A DNA stretch of 64,000 nt from Flavobacteriaceae bacterium Ga0077528 (GCA_001464475.1 LNDX01000005.1:62001-126000); one strand, 5' to 3'. Shown: positions 1 through 8,432, counted from the first letter of the stretch. Program-made: numbers and translations. Notes: a model not told the origin generated them from the sequence alone.

Positions 1-242
1 TTTCTGGTGGACAACAACAACGTGTAGCCATTGCACGAGCTTTGATAAATGATCCGTTATTAATTATGGGTGATGAACCTACAGGAAATCTCGACAGTAA
101 AAATACAGCTATTGTTTTTGATATTTTTCAAGAACTCACTCAAAATTTTGGTCAAACCATTATTGCTGTCACGCACGATGATGACTTTGCTCATAAAAGC
201 GATCGTATCATTGAAATGAAAGACGGAAGAATTATCAGTTAA
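1..242 (+). CDS. ABC transporter ATP-binding protein, C-terminal part (LolD/MacB-like)
   Basis: This is the last 79 codons of a gene that begins before the window, open from base 3 to the TAA at 240-242. The fragment opens with the ABC signature SGGQQQR, then has the Walker B stretch [13 protein letters not shown] and the switch histidine in [16 protein letters not shown] is typical of the LolD/MacB/FtsE group, which power lipoprotein release or MacAB-type efflux. The Walker A motif lies outside the window, so the exact substrate cannot be called. A TTG at 42 opens a shorter frame, but the signature motif upstream of it shows that it is internal. Family confident, subgroup inferred. Confidence 0.9.
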   Translation, partial: SGGQQQRVAIARALINDPLLIMGDEPTGNLDSKNTAIVFDIFQELTQNFGQTIIAVTHDDDFAHKSDRIIEMKDGRIIS

Positions 243-349
243 GCTATCTGTTTTTTATATTATGTATAGTAATTTAGCAAGAAAATTCTTTTCTACATTT
301 ATTTTATCGTTACATTTACATTAACAAACGAATAAAAAATAGAATAATA

Positions 350-2257
350 ATGAGTTACTATACAATAGACAATTTAGAGCATTACTTTAAAATGTATAAG
401 AAATCAGTTCGTGAACCAAGAAAATTTTGGGACAGAGTAGCTGATGAAAACTTTACGTGGTACCAAAAATGGGAAAAAGTAATGGAATTTGATTTTCAAG
501 AAGCCAAATTCAAGTGGTTTTTGGATGCCAAAGTAAATATTACTAAAAACTGTATTGACAGACATTTGGCAAAAAGAGGCGATAAAACGGCTATCATTTT
601 TGAACCGAATGATCCTAGCGAAGCAGCACAACATATTTCTTACAACGAATTATACGCAAGAGTTTCCAAAATGGCGAATATTCTTCGTGAGCAAGGCATT
701 AAAAAAGGCGACCGCGTTTGTATTTATCTTCCAATGATTCCTGAATTGGCCGTTTCAATTTTGGCTTGTGCTCGAATTGGCGCTATCCATTCAGTAGTTT
801 TTGCAGGATTTTCATCTTCGGCTGTTTCGGCACGTATTAATGATTCTGAATGTAAAATGGTTATTACATCTGACGGAAGTTACCGCGGAAATAAAGCCAT
901 CGACCTAAAAGGAATTGTAGATGAAGCTCTAGAGAAATCGCCTTGTGTTGAAAAAGTTTTGGTTGTAAAAAGAACCAATTCGGAAGTAAAAATGAAAGAA
1001 GGTCGTGATATTTGGTTACAACCATTAATGGACGCAGCGATTCCTAATTGTGTAGCCGAAATTATGGATGCAGAAGATCCATTATTCATTCTTTATACTT
1101 CTGGTTCAACTGGAAAACCTAAAGGAATGGTGCATACTACAGCAGGTTACATGGTTTACACCGCTTATACTTTCAAAAATATATTCAAATACGAAGAAAA
1201 CGACGTGTATTGGTGTACTGCCGATATCGGTTGGATTACAGGACATTCCTATATTCTTTACGGACCACTTTTGAATGGTGCTACAACCGTAATTTTTGAA
1301 GGAGTTCCTTCATATCCAGATTTCAGTCGTTTTTGGGAAGTAATTGAAAAACATCAAGTGAATCAATTCTACACTGCGCCAACTGCCATTCGTGCTTTGG
1401 CAAAAGAAAGTTTAGATTATGTTCAAAGATTTCCATTAAGTTCCTTAAAAGTCATTGGTTCTGTTGGTGAACCGATTAACGAAGAAGCTTGGCACTGGTA
1501 CAACGATCACGTAGGAGGAAAGCGTTGTCCTTTAGTAGATACTTGGTGGCAAACAGAAACCGGTGGAATTATGATTTCGCCAGTTCCATTTGTAACACCT
1601 ACAAAACCAACTTATGCTTCGTTGCCACTACCAGGAATTCAACCCGTTTTAATGGACGAATTGCGCAACGAAATAGAAGGTAATCAAGTAACAGGTAGTT
1701 TGTGTATCAAATTCCCATGGCCGTCTATGGCTAGAACGATTTGGGGTGACCATCAACGTTATAAAGAAACGTATTTCACAGCTTTCCCAGGAAAATATTT
1801 TACTGGTGACGGAGCTTTACGAGATGAAGTAGGTTACTACAGAATTACCGGTAGAGTAGATGATGTAATCATTGTTTCTGGACATAATTTAGGAACGGCT
1901 CCAATTGAAGATGCTATCAACGAACACCCAGCTGTGGCAGAAAGTGCAATCGTTGGATTCCCACATGATATCAAAGGAAATGCACTTTATGGATTTGTAA
2001 TCTTGAAAGAGACTGGTGAAAGTCGTGATAGAGCTAATCTTGCTAAAGAGATTAATCAATTGATTTCTGACCAAATTGGACCAATTGCTAAGTTAGATAA
2101 AATTCAGTTTGTGAGTGGTTTACCAAAAACACGTTCTGGAAAAATCATGCGTAGAATTTTAAGAAAAATTGCAGAAGGCGACTTCTCGAACTTCGGAGAT
2201 ATTTCAACGTTATTAAACCCTGAGATTGTTGACGAAATTAAAAACGGAAAATTATAG
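350..2257 (+). CDS. acs: acetyl-CoA synthetase
   Basis: AMP-forming acetate:CoA ligase, 635 residues, close to the usual length of about 640-650. It converts acetate, ATP and CoA to acetyl-CoA in the cytosol. The N-terminal extension (ACAS_N, about 1-75) is followed by the AMP-binding domain with the P-loop YTSGSTGKPKG at 249-259. The C-terminal lid carries PKTRSGKIMRR, whose Lys598 is the catalytic lysine that is reversibly acetylated in this family. The ATG at 350 lies in the right context for the conserved N-terminus. A strong hairpin terminator follows at 2281-2312, so the gene appears monocistronic. A degenerate copy of its last 59 codons and terminator recurs at 5009-5230. Confidence 0.97.
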   Translation: MSYYTIDNLEHYFKMYKKSVREPRKFWDRVADENFTWYQKWEKVMEFDFQEAKFKWFLDAKVNITKNCIDRHLAKRGDKTAIIFEPNDPSEAAQHISYNELYARVSKMANILREQGIKKGDRVCIYLPMIPELAVSILACARIGAIHSVVFAGFSSSAVSARINDSECKMVITSDGSYRGNKAIDLKGIVDEALEKSPCVEKVLVVKRTNSEVKMKEGRDIWLQPLMDAAIPNCVAEIMDAEDPLFILYTSGSTGKPKGMVHTTAGYMVYTAYTFKNIFKYEENDVYWCTADIGWITGHSYILYGPLLNGATTVIFEGVPSYPDFSRFWEVIEKHQVNQFYTAPTAIRALAKESLDYVQRFPLSSLKVIGSVGEPINEEAWHWYNDHVGGKRCPLVDTWWQTETGGIMISPVPFVTPTKPTYASLPLPGIQPVLMDELRNEIEGNQVTGSLCIKFPWPSMARTIWGDHQRYKETYFTAFPGKYFTGDGALRDEVGYYRITGRVDDVIIVSGHNLGTAPIEDAINEHPAVAESAIVGFPHDIKGNALYGFVILKETGESRDRANLAKEINQLISDQIGPIAKLDKIQFVSGLPKTRSGKIMRRILRKIAEGDFSNFGDISTLLNPEIVDEIKNGKL

Positions 2258-2280
2258 TTTATTTTAGTTTATTTTAGTTG

Positions 2281-2312
2281 AAAAACTGCTTCGGAAACGG
2301 AGCAGTTTTTTT
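2281..2312 (+). terminator. rho-independent terminator of acs
   Basis: A 10-bp stem (AAAAACTGCT paired with AGCAGTTTTT) closes a 10-nt loop and runs into a T tract, 23 bases after the acs stop. Its near-identical duplicate is at 5199-5230. An 11-bp direct repeat (TTTATTTTAGT, twice) sits between the stop codon and the stem here; the duplicate has only one unit. Confidence 0.8.
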
Positions 2313-2491
2313 ATTTAAACTTTAACTCCAACTAATGTTTCGATGCGACCTTAATTTTAGTAATTTTATTATGTTTTTAATTTATGATAGAAATAGTACA
2401 CATAATTTATTTTCATTTTTAAAATTTTAAACTTAAATATTTTACAATTTTTATCTTTTTTCTTATAATTTTGAAACTTTAATTACTCATA

Positions 2492-5008
2492 ATGAAAAAA
2501 TTATATATTACGTTATTCTTATTGTCTACTTATTTTGTTTGTGCACAAAATGTGTATATACCAGATATTAATTTCAAATCAAGTTTAATAAGTGCTAGTG
2601 GTGGTCTTTATGCATCAACTCAAACACCAATTTATAATCCTATTAGTCAGACATGGGGAGTTACAAGTTATGATATTATTGATACAAATGGAGATGGCGA
2701 AATTCAAGTCAGTGAAGCACAAGCAATAAAATACTTGTCTGTAACCTCTTCACCAGGAAATTATAACATAACTGATTTAACAGGTATTGAAAGTTTTACA
2801 AATTTATTGTATTTATCTAGCAGATATTGTGGTTTAACTAGTATAAATTTAACTCAAAATGTTGCATTGAAAAGTTTAGAATTATACTCATGTAGTTTTT
2901 ATGGTAATTTGAATCTTTCACAAAATATTAATTTAATTACTTTACATTGCAATTATAATGCATTAACTAGTTTGAATCTTACAAACAATATTAATCTTGA
3001 GTATTTAGATTGCAGTTCAAATTATTTAACCAATTTAAATCTTTCACAAAATGTAAATCTAAAATATTTATTTTGTAATGTCAATACATTAACTAATTTG
3101 AACGTTTCGGGTTTGACTAACATGAAAAGATTGATTACTTTTAATAACAATTTAACTAATCTCGACCTTTCTAATTTATCAAGTCTTGAAGACCTTATGT
3201 GTAGTTCCAATGAAATAACATCTTTAGATGTTTCTGATTTGATTAATCTAAGGTACATGTCATGTGATTCAAATTTTTTGACTGATTTAGACGTTTCTCA
3301 GAATAGTAATTTGATTAACTTAGCTTGTGGATATAATCAAATTGATAATTTAAATTTAAGTGGGTTAAGTAATCTTGAAGAGTTAAATTGTAGTAATAAT
3401 TTATTAACAACTTTAGATGTGAGTAACTCAAATAGTTTAAATAAATTATGGTGTTCTAATAATCCATTAACTTGGTTAAATTTAAAAAATGGAAATGATA
3501 ATTGGGATATTTTAAATTTTTCAACAAATCCTAATCTAAATTATATATGTTGTGATGAAGAAGATATTGTTAATGTGCAACAACAAATGTTTTATTATAA
3601 CTATCAAAACTGCCATGTGAATTCTTATTGCTCCTTCACTCCTGGAGGAACTTTTTATGATATTTCTGGAAATACAAAATTTGATTCAAACAACAACGGT
3701 TGTGACGTTAATGATATCATATATCCCAACTTAAATTTCACTATTACTAACGGAACAAATTCTGGTTCAATGATTTCTAATCTATCAGGAAATTATAATA
3801 TTGCAGTTTCTGATGGAAGCCATACCATTACTCCAAATCTCGAAAACCCATCGTATTTCAATGTTTCACCAACAAATTTTAGTGTTAATTTTCCAGCACA
3901 AATCAGTCCGTTTATTCAAGATTTTTGTTTAGTTGCTAATGGTGCTCATTCTGATGTTGAAGTAGTTTTGGTTGCAACAACTCCAGCTCGACCTGGTTTT
4001 GATGCAAATTACAAATTGGTTTATCACAATAAAGGAAACCAAGTAGAAAATGGAACCGTTACTTTTTCAATGTACAATCCAGAGATAGTAGATTTTGTTT
4101 CAAGTTTACCAAATTTTAATACTCAAACAATAAATCCTATTTTAGAAACATTTACATGGAATTATAGTAATTTGAATCCTTTTGAAACAAGAGAAATAAA
4201 TATTGTTCTAAACATCAATTCACCAATGGAAACGCCTCCTGTAAATTCTGGTGATTTATTGAGTTTTGATGCACAAATTAGTTTAAGCAATACAGATGAT
4301 GTTCTAAGTGATAATTTTTTTGGTATACGTCAAAGAGTTGTCAATTCTTATGACCCAAATGATAAAATTTGTTTGGAAGGTGAAACGATTACTCCAATTC
4401 AAGTTGGTGAATACGTGCATTATGTTATTCGTTTTGAAAATACAGGAACCTTCCCAGCAGAAAATATTGTAATAAAAGATATTATTGATTTGAATAAGTT
4501 TGATATAGCTACTTTAACTCCTTTTAATAGTAGTCACGATTTTTATACCAGAATCAATGGAAATAAACTTGAATTTATTTTTGAAAATATAAATTTAGAT
4601 TTTAATGATGCCTCTAATGATGGTTATATTGTTTTTAAAATCAAAACTAAATCAACATTAGTTTTAGGTGATACTTTCACTAACAACGCAAACATTTATT
4701 TTGATTATAATTTTCCAATTACAACAAATACCTATACTACAACTGTTGCTGCATTAAATTCACAAGATTTTAAATTCGATACCTATTTCAGCTTGTATCC
4801 AAATCCTGTTGTTGATATAGTAAACATTCAAACTAAAGAAGATTTAGAAGTAAATTCTATTGAAATTTATAATCAATTAGGTCAAATTATTTTAGCTGTA
4901 ACTAATGTTGTTAATCAAGTTGATGTAGCAAATTTAGTTCCTGGAACGTATTATTTAAAATTAAATACTAAAAAAGGAAATGCTTGTACTAAATTTATTA
5001 AACAATAG
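2492..5008 (+). CDS. secreted leucine-rich-repeat protein with T9SS C-terminal sorting domain
   Basis: An 838-residue exported protein. Residues 1-19 are a signal peptide ending FVCAQ. An EF-hand-like calcium loop, DTNGDGEIQVSE (64-75), precedes a long block of leucine-rich repeats of about 21 residues (about 95-330), many with a conserved Cys in an LxxLxC pattern and NL/LTxLxLS turns. After that come an SdrD-B-like segment (DISGNTKFDSNNNG), a Bacteroidetes conserved domain containing SYDPNDK (near 625), and a type A T9SS sorting domain starting near YFSLYPNPV. It should be secreted through T9SS and kept at the surface or released; the LRRs suggest binding to protein or glycan. The ligand is unknown. 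The gene lies between acs and a decayed copy of the acs 3' end. Confidence 0.9.
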   Translation: MKKLYITLFLLSTYFVCAQNVYIPDINFKSSLISASGGLYASTQTPIYNPISQTWGVTSYDIIDTNGDGEIQVSEAQAIKYLSVTSSPGNYNITDLTGIESFTNLLYLSSRYCGLTSINLTQNVALKSLELYSCSFYGNLNLSQNINLITLHCNYNALTSLNLTNNINLEYLDCSSNYLTNLNLSQNVNLKYLFCNVNTLTNLNVSGLTNMKRLITFNNNLTNLDLSNLSSLEDLMCSSNEITSLDVSDLINLRYMSCDSNFLTDLDVSQNSNLINLACGYNQIDNLNLSGLSNLEELNCSNNLLTTLDVSNSNSLNKLWCSNNPLTWLNLKNGNDNWDILNFSTNPNLNYICCDEEDIVNVQQQMFYYNYQNCHVNSYCSFTPGGTFYDISGNTKFDSNNNGCDVNDIIYPNLNFTITNGTNSGSMISNLSGNYNIAVSDGSHTITPNLENPSYFNVSPTNFSVNFPAQISPFIQDFCLVANGAHSDVEVVLVATTPARPGFDANYKLVYHNKGNQVENGTVTFSMYNPEIVDFVSSLPNFNTQTINPILETFTWNYSNLNPFETREINIVLNINSPMETPPVNSGDLLSFDAQISLSNTDDVLSDNFFGIRQRVVNSYDPNDKICLEGETITPIQVGEYVHYVIRFENTGTFPAENIVIKDIIDLNKFDIATLTPFNSSHDFYTRINGNKLEFIFENINLDFNDASNDGYIVFKIKTKSTLVLGDTFTNNANIYFDYNFPITTNTYTTTVAALNSQDFKFDTYFSLYPNPVVDIVNIQTKEDLEVNSIEIYNQLGQIILAVTNVVNQVDVANLVPGTYYLKLNTKKGNACTKFIKQ

Positions 5009-5186
5009 ACCAGTTGCGAAGTTGGATTAAATAAAGTTTGTGAGCGGTTTACTAAAAACTCTTTTTGGAAAAACCATGCGTAGAATTTTAAGAAAAATAG
5101 CAGAAGGCGACTTCTCAAACTTTGGAGATATCTCAACGTAATTAAACACTGAGATTGTTGACGAAATCAAAAACGGAAAATTATAG
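5009..5186 (+). pseudogene. degenerate duplicate of the acs 3' end
   Basis: Starting directly after the LRR gene's stop, this stretch aligns without gaps to acs 2080-2257, with about 19 differences in 178 bases counted by eye. Read in the acs frame it still gives [18 protein letters not shown] and LNTEIVDEIKNGKL, but two TAA codons interrupt it (after KLD, and after DIST). There is no start codon or N-terminal part, so it is a fossil. It continues into a copy of the acs terminator at 5199-5230. The match begins at the LRR stop codon, which marks one duplication junction. Confidence 0.88.
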
Positions 5187-5198
5187 TTTATTTTAGTT

Positions 5199-5230
5199 AA
5201 AAACTGCTTTGGAAACGGAGCAGTTTTTTT
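5199..5230. terminator. duplicated acs terminator, now bidirectional
   Basis: The same 10-bp stem as at 2281-2312, with a T run on the plus strand and an A run on its left side. It now closes the LRR transcript on the plus strand. Because the minus-strand gene at 5229-5420 ends inside its right arm, it can serve that gene as well. Confidence 0.7.
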
Positions 5231-5420
5231 ATTTCTTAGATTTACCAATGTAATGCTTTGCCAAAATAAAAACAGAAGCAGCAAACGTTACAAAGTAAAT
5301 AGCCGAAAGCGCTTTTTTCTCCACAGTAAAGTTTTGAAAATCAATTTGCTTGAACAAAGCCACGCCAACAATGATAGCGACAATGGTTAAAGTAAATACT
5401 GGTGGGTTGTTTTTCTCCAT
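5229..5420 (-). CDS. small membrane protein, two predicted transmembrane helices
   Basis: A 63-residue protein with two hydrophobic segments (about 8-23, TLTIVAIIVGVALF, and about 38-54, LSAIYFVTFAASVFILA) and a basic tail, KHYIGKSKK. I do not recognise a family. The stop codon sits in the duplicated terminator hairpin and the ATG at 5420 lies 5 bases from the end of the neighbouring minus-strand gene, so the two are probably cotranscribed. The clean two-helix pattern and the fit between neighbours support a real gene. Function unknown. Confidence 0.65.
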   Translation of the reverse strand: MEKNNPPVFTLTIVAIIVGVALFKQIDFQNFTVEKKALSAIYFVTFAASVFILAKHYIGKSKK

Positions 5421-5425
5421 GTGTT

Positions 5426-5836
5426 TTATGTTTTTATAAACGTTCCAGAATATATAATACTATTGTTTTTTTTGTCTTCTAATTTAAAAGAACTTTCATT
5501 GCCAACAATAGTAATAATTTCAAAGCAAATATTCGTGTCTTTTAAAATTTTCTTTTCTAGTTCTGTTGGGTTTAAAGGTTCGGTAAGACCTAGTATTTTG
5601 AATGATTTGTCATCTATCCAAACTATTTCTAACCTTTCCAATTTATTGGCTAAAAATAAGTAAACACTTTCCTTTTCTATGTAAACCTCATAGTCTTTAA
5701 ATCCCGATTTTTTACTTATGGAATCTAATTTTACAAGATATTTTCCATCACTAAGAGCTTTATTTTGTGCAAATAATGAGTTGATACTAAAAAACAATAA
5801 GAACAAAACGATAAATAGTTTTTTCATAGTATTCAT
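5426..5836 (-). CDS. secreted hypothetical protein
   Basis: A 136-residue protein beginning with a signal peptide (KKLFIVLFLLFFSINSLFAQ), so it is exported to the periplasm or beyond. A second ATG three codons in (5827) gives the more usual MKKLF start; either is possible. The mature part of about 110 residues is mixed alpha/beta with repeated charged stretches and no cysteine pair or catalytic motif that I recognise. It ends 5 bases before the small membrane protein gene at 5229-5420, which suggests a two-gene unit. No function is proposed. Confidence 0.7.
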   Translation of the reverse strand: MNTMKKLFIVLFLLFFSINSLFAQNKALSDGKYLVKLDSISKKSGFKDYEVYIEKESVYLFLANKLERLEIVWIDDKSFKILGLTEPLNPTELEKKILKDTNICFEIITIVGNESSFKLEDKKNNSIIYSGTFIKT

Positions 5837-5977
5837 ATTATTTTATTGGTTCTCTACTTGGAAAAAAAGTGCATTTCGGAGCAGTATACAGTCTGCCATT
5901 AATGAACTTAATACGGAACACAAAGCATAATTTAAGAATTAACCAACTTTTACAATATACTTGTTTTATTCTGACTT

Positions 5978-7588
5978 TTATCCATTTAAATATTCATATA
6001 CAGATGTTGTTGCGGCACTTTTAACTAATCTAGCTCTTTTATCACCAACATAATATGCGGTTTTTAGAGTTGCTTCAGTAGTTGTCAAAATGTCTTTAAC
6101 TGTAAAAATATTTATACCTTTCAATGTTTCTTTAATCCATCCACTCAAATCCAAAACATCAATTGATTTGGCAAGCTCTTTTGATAATATTTCATTCATA
6201 TCATTCTCTTTGAAATCAGGAATTTTATCAACCAAGTCCCTAAAATATGGATTACTCATTCCAAATTCGGTCATTCTTTTAGAGGTAATGTTTCTTGCAA
6301 TTGAAAGTGAAGAAGATGAAGGCGCCGATTCTTGAGAAAAAATACAACCAAGATTAATTAAAAAACGTGTACCAATTTCTGCTTTAGTTGCTTTAATTCC
6401 TTTTCCATGTTCTTGAATGATTCCTGTATATTCTAATAATCGTATTGACTCCTTAACAGTTTGAGGAACATCTTTATGAACCCAAATAAAACATGAAGTT
6501 TGTTTATCACCTTGAAGATAACTATTGTTCTTTTTTTGTATTTCAGGTAATACTATATTCTCAATAAATTGTCTTCCCCAATCAATTAATCCTGTTTGTC
6601 CAGGATATTTTTCACTAAGATTTGAATGTTCTGCAAGTAATTCTACCTTGTAAAACTCTCTAATAGTTTCGTTTAATTGAGTTGAACTCAATTTAGGAGT
6701 TCTTGAAATAGATTTCAGTAAAAATCTAGGATTACCCGATGCAGCATAAGCAAGAATTTCAAAATTGTTTCTGTTTCTTGATATTTCAGTTAATAAATTA
6801 CTGTCAGCGTCTGTTTGTTTTTCGACAATTTCACGCATTCGGTCAATATAAGAATCAGAAAAAATATCCCTATTAATGTTTATAAAAGTCGCGTCTTGTG
6901 TATATTGAAATACATCCCCATACGATGTTACTCCAGGATAAACAGCAGCGTTGCATGAAATATATGGTGATCTAAGGTCTCGAAATAATGTAAAAAATTG
7001 TCTTTGTTGTTCAGGCCTAAAAATATGAGCGGCTTCATCGATAAGTAAGTTTATTCTTTTAATTCCAAGGTCTTCACAAATTTCTTGAATTGCATCTTTG
7101 AAATTGTCAACGGTAGGTATTGAGGTTGTAGCAATTACATTTGTAGGATTTTTCCAAGATTCTTCATACAACTTTGCTACATCCTCTATTTTAAGACTAT
7201 CTTCGGAATATTCGCCTCCACTTAAAACATTAATAGAATTTGGTAAATTGGCTAACATTCCTTTTCTTCTCAATTGCCTTATAACTTTTGAGCATATCAA
7301 CGATAACATCCAATTTGAAAATTGACTTTTATCACTTGAATGTATTAATGAACTCTTATTGAAGGTTAAGTATACCGGCAAAACCTTATCTGAAATAAAT
7401 GTTTTATTGAGCTCTTCTTCAGCTACTTTCATTAAAAAGGATTTCCCAACACCACGACTGCCTACTAAAATGATTGGAGATACTGATTTAAGTTTTTCAA
7501 TAACATCCCTATCTTGATTAGTCTCAACAAATAAATCAAGAATATCTTCATTTGGTATATCTTCTGTTCTAAATAATAAATCTGACAT
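5978..7588 (-). CDS. P-loop ATPase, ORC/STAND-like, with C-terminal helix-hairpin-helix-like tail
   Basis: A 536-residue cytosolic ATPase. Visible motifs are Walker A GSRGVGKS (43-50), Walker B INLLIDEAAH (179-188), a possible sensor-1 stretch SCNAAVYPGVTSY (211-223), and SGNPR (284-288) in the place of the GNP/sensor-2 element of ORC/Cdc6 and STAND ATPases. The middle region (about 390-440) could be a winged helix. The last 45 residues (FTVKDILTTTE, then VGDKRARLVK) resemble a helix-hairpin-helix or RpoA-CTD-type nucleic-acid-binding fold. The gene starts 4 bases after the HEPN-like gene ends, so they form one transcription unit. No standard housekeeping role fits. The likely interpretation is the sensor or regulatory ATPase of a two-component effector system, possibly phage defence; this is inference. 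Confidence 0.8.
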   Translation of the reverse strand: MSDLLFRTEDIPNEDILDLFVETNQDRDVIEKLKSVSPIILVGSRGVGKSFLMKVAEEELNKTFISDKVLPVYLTFNKSSLIHSSDKSQFSNWMLSLICSKVIRQLRRKGMLANLPNSINVLSGGEYSEDSLKIEDVAKLYEESWKNPTNVIATTSIPTVDNFKDAIQEICEDLGIKRINLLIDEAAHIFRPEQQRQFFTLFRDLRSPYISCNAAVYPGVTSYGDVFQYTQDATFININRDIFSDSYIDRMREIVEKQTDADSNLLTEISRNRNNFEILAYAASGNPRFLLKSISRTPKLSSTQLNETIREFYKVELLAEHSNLSEKYPGQTGLIDWGRQFIENIVLPEIQKKNNSYLQGDKQTSCFIWVHKDVPQTVKESIRLLEYTGIIQEHGKGIKATKAEIGTRFLINLGCIFSQESAPSSSSLSIARNITSKRMTEFGMSNPYFRDLVDKIPDFKENDMNEILSKELAKSIDVLDLSGWIKETLKGINIFTVKDILTTTEATLKTAYYVGDKRARLVKSAATTSVYEYLNG

Positions 7589-7592
7589 GAAT

Positions 7593-8315
7593 TTAAATTT
7601 TAATTTTATCTATAATCTGAGGTAGTGATTTGAACTCTTCTGAAATTGTCACAGAAATCTGTTTAACTTCTTCAGATTTTAATTGGTTCAAATATCTAAG
7701 ACAAAATGCAAATAGAATGACTCTTTTGATAATATCAGCTTTTACATTCCATTCATAAAAAAGTTCTTTTGAGTATTCAAGTTTATCAGGTATTTTATCA
7801 ATCACACTTTTGTTACCATGAACATACTCAGAACACTCGCGATAAACTTTAATAGTTATTGTAAAAAAATGATTTAGTTCATTTTTTAATTCTGGAAAAA
7901 AAGCTTTGCAAAATTTATTCGAAAAGATTCCTTGAATTTGTTTGTTGTCCTTATCAATACTTGCAATTTCACTCCAGTATGTATCTCTTTCTCCAATTTT
8001 CCATAGATTTAGTTCAATCTCATTTGCAGAAAATAGAATTGCAGCAAAAGTTCTTTCAAGAAAAAATCTTAATCCCATAAATGCTTGTTGATACATTCCT
8101 TGATTATTATTTAATAGTGCAAGTTGATATTCTTTGATTGCATTTTTTAAAATACTACTTTCAGGTCTATCCTCTAAAATATCTAGCCAAATAGCAAAGT
8201 CATGAAGAAAAGCGTGGTTTGAAGATAGTAAGTCTAAGTCTTCATTATCCATTGATTTATCGATAATTTCAATGGCATCTTTTCCAAGTTTTTTATAATG
8301 GTCTATTACATTCAT
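7593..8315 (-). CDS. HEPN-like helical protein, candidate RNase effector
   Basis: A 240-residue, mostly helical protein with no signal peptide. The segment GLRFFLERTFAAILF (81-95) resembles the second helix of HEPN-type families. Arg159 and His166 in RECSEYVHGN form an R-x6-H motif, the catalytic signature of HEPN RNases (R-x4-6-H). It is encoded first in a two-gene unit with the ATPase at 5978-7588. HEPN proteins paired with ATPases or nucleotidyltransferases commonly act as toxins or anti-phage effectors. The family call rests on one motif and the helical pattern, so it is moderate. A promoter-like TATATTTG lies on the minus strand at 8403-8396. Confidence 0.62.
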   Translation of the reverse strand: MNVIDHYKKLGKDAIEIIDKSMDNEDLDLLSSNHAFLHDFAIWLDILEDRPESSILKNAIKEYQLALLNNNQGMYQQAFMGLRFFLERTFAAILFSANEIELNLWKIGERDTYWSEIASIDKDNKQIQGIFSNKFCKAFFPELKNELNHFFTITIKVYRECSEYVHGNKSVIDKIPDKLEYSKELFYEWNVKADIIKRVILFAFCLRYLNQLKSEEVKQISVTISEEFKSLPQIIDKIKI

Positions 8316-8395
8316 AAATTTACTTATAACTATTATTTATGTATGATTAAATCACACTAGATATTTCAAAATCAAAATTTTTATATAATTATCCC

Positions 8396-8421
8396 CAAAT
8401 ATAACCAATTCCTACAAACAA
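8396..8421 (-). promoter_or_regulatory. predicted promoter of the HEPN-ATPase unit
   Basis: On the minus strand, TATATTTG (8403-8396) matches the Bacteroidetes -7 consensus TAnnTTTG. A TTG at 8421-8419 lies 15 bases upstream, as the -33 element. The palindrome CTACGTAG at 8425-8432 sits immediately upstream of the -33 box and could be an operator. The predicted leader is about 75 bases. Confidence 0.45.
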
Positions 8422-8424
8422 AAA

Positions 8425-8432
8425 CTACGTAG
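8425..8432. promoter_or_regulatory. possible operator upstream of the HEPN-ATPase promoter
   Basis: CTACGTAG is a perfect 8-bp palindrome lying 3 bases upstream of the predicted -33 TTG of the HEPN-ATPase unit. A palindrome at this place is a common position for an operator; no repressor gene is adjacent. Confidence 0.35.

Noticed and set aside
2800..3500. Regular direct repeats about 63 bases apart that look like a CRISPR or satellite array
   Set aside because: They are in frame and encode leucine-rich repeats of about 21 residues; the spacing and third-base differences fit a coding repeat.
5718..5930. 70-codon plus-strand frame opposite the secreted protein gene
   Set aside because: Mostly antisense of a gene with a clear signal peptide; no motif.
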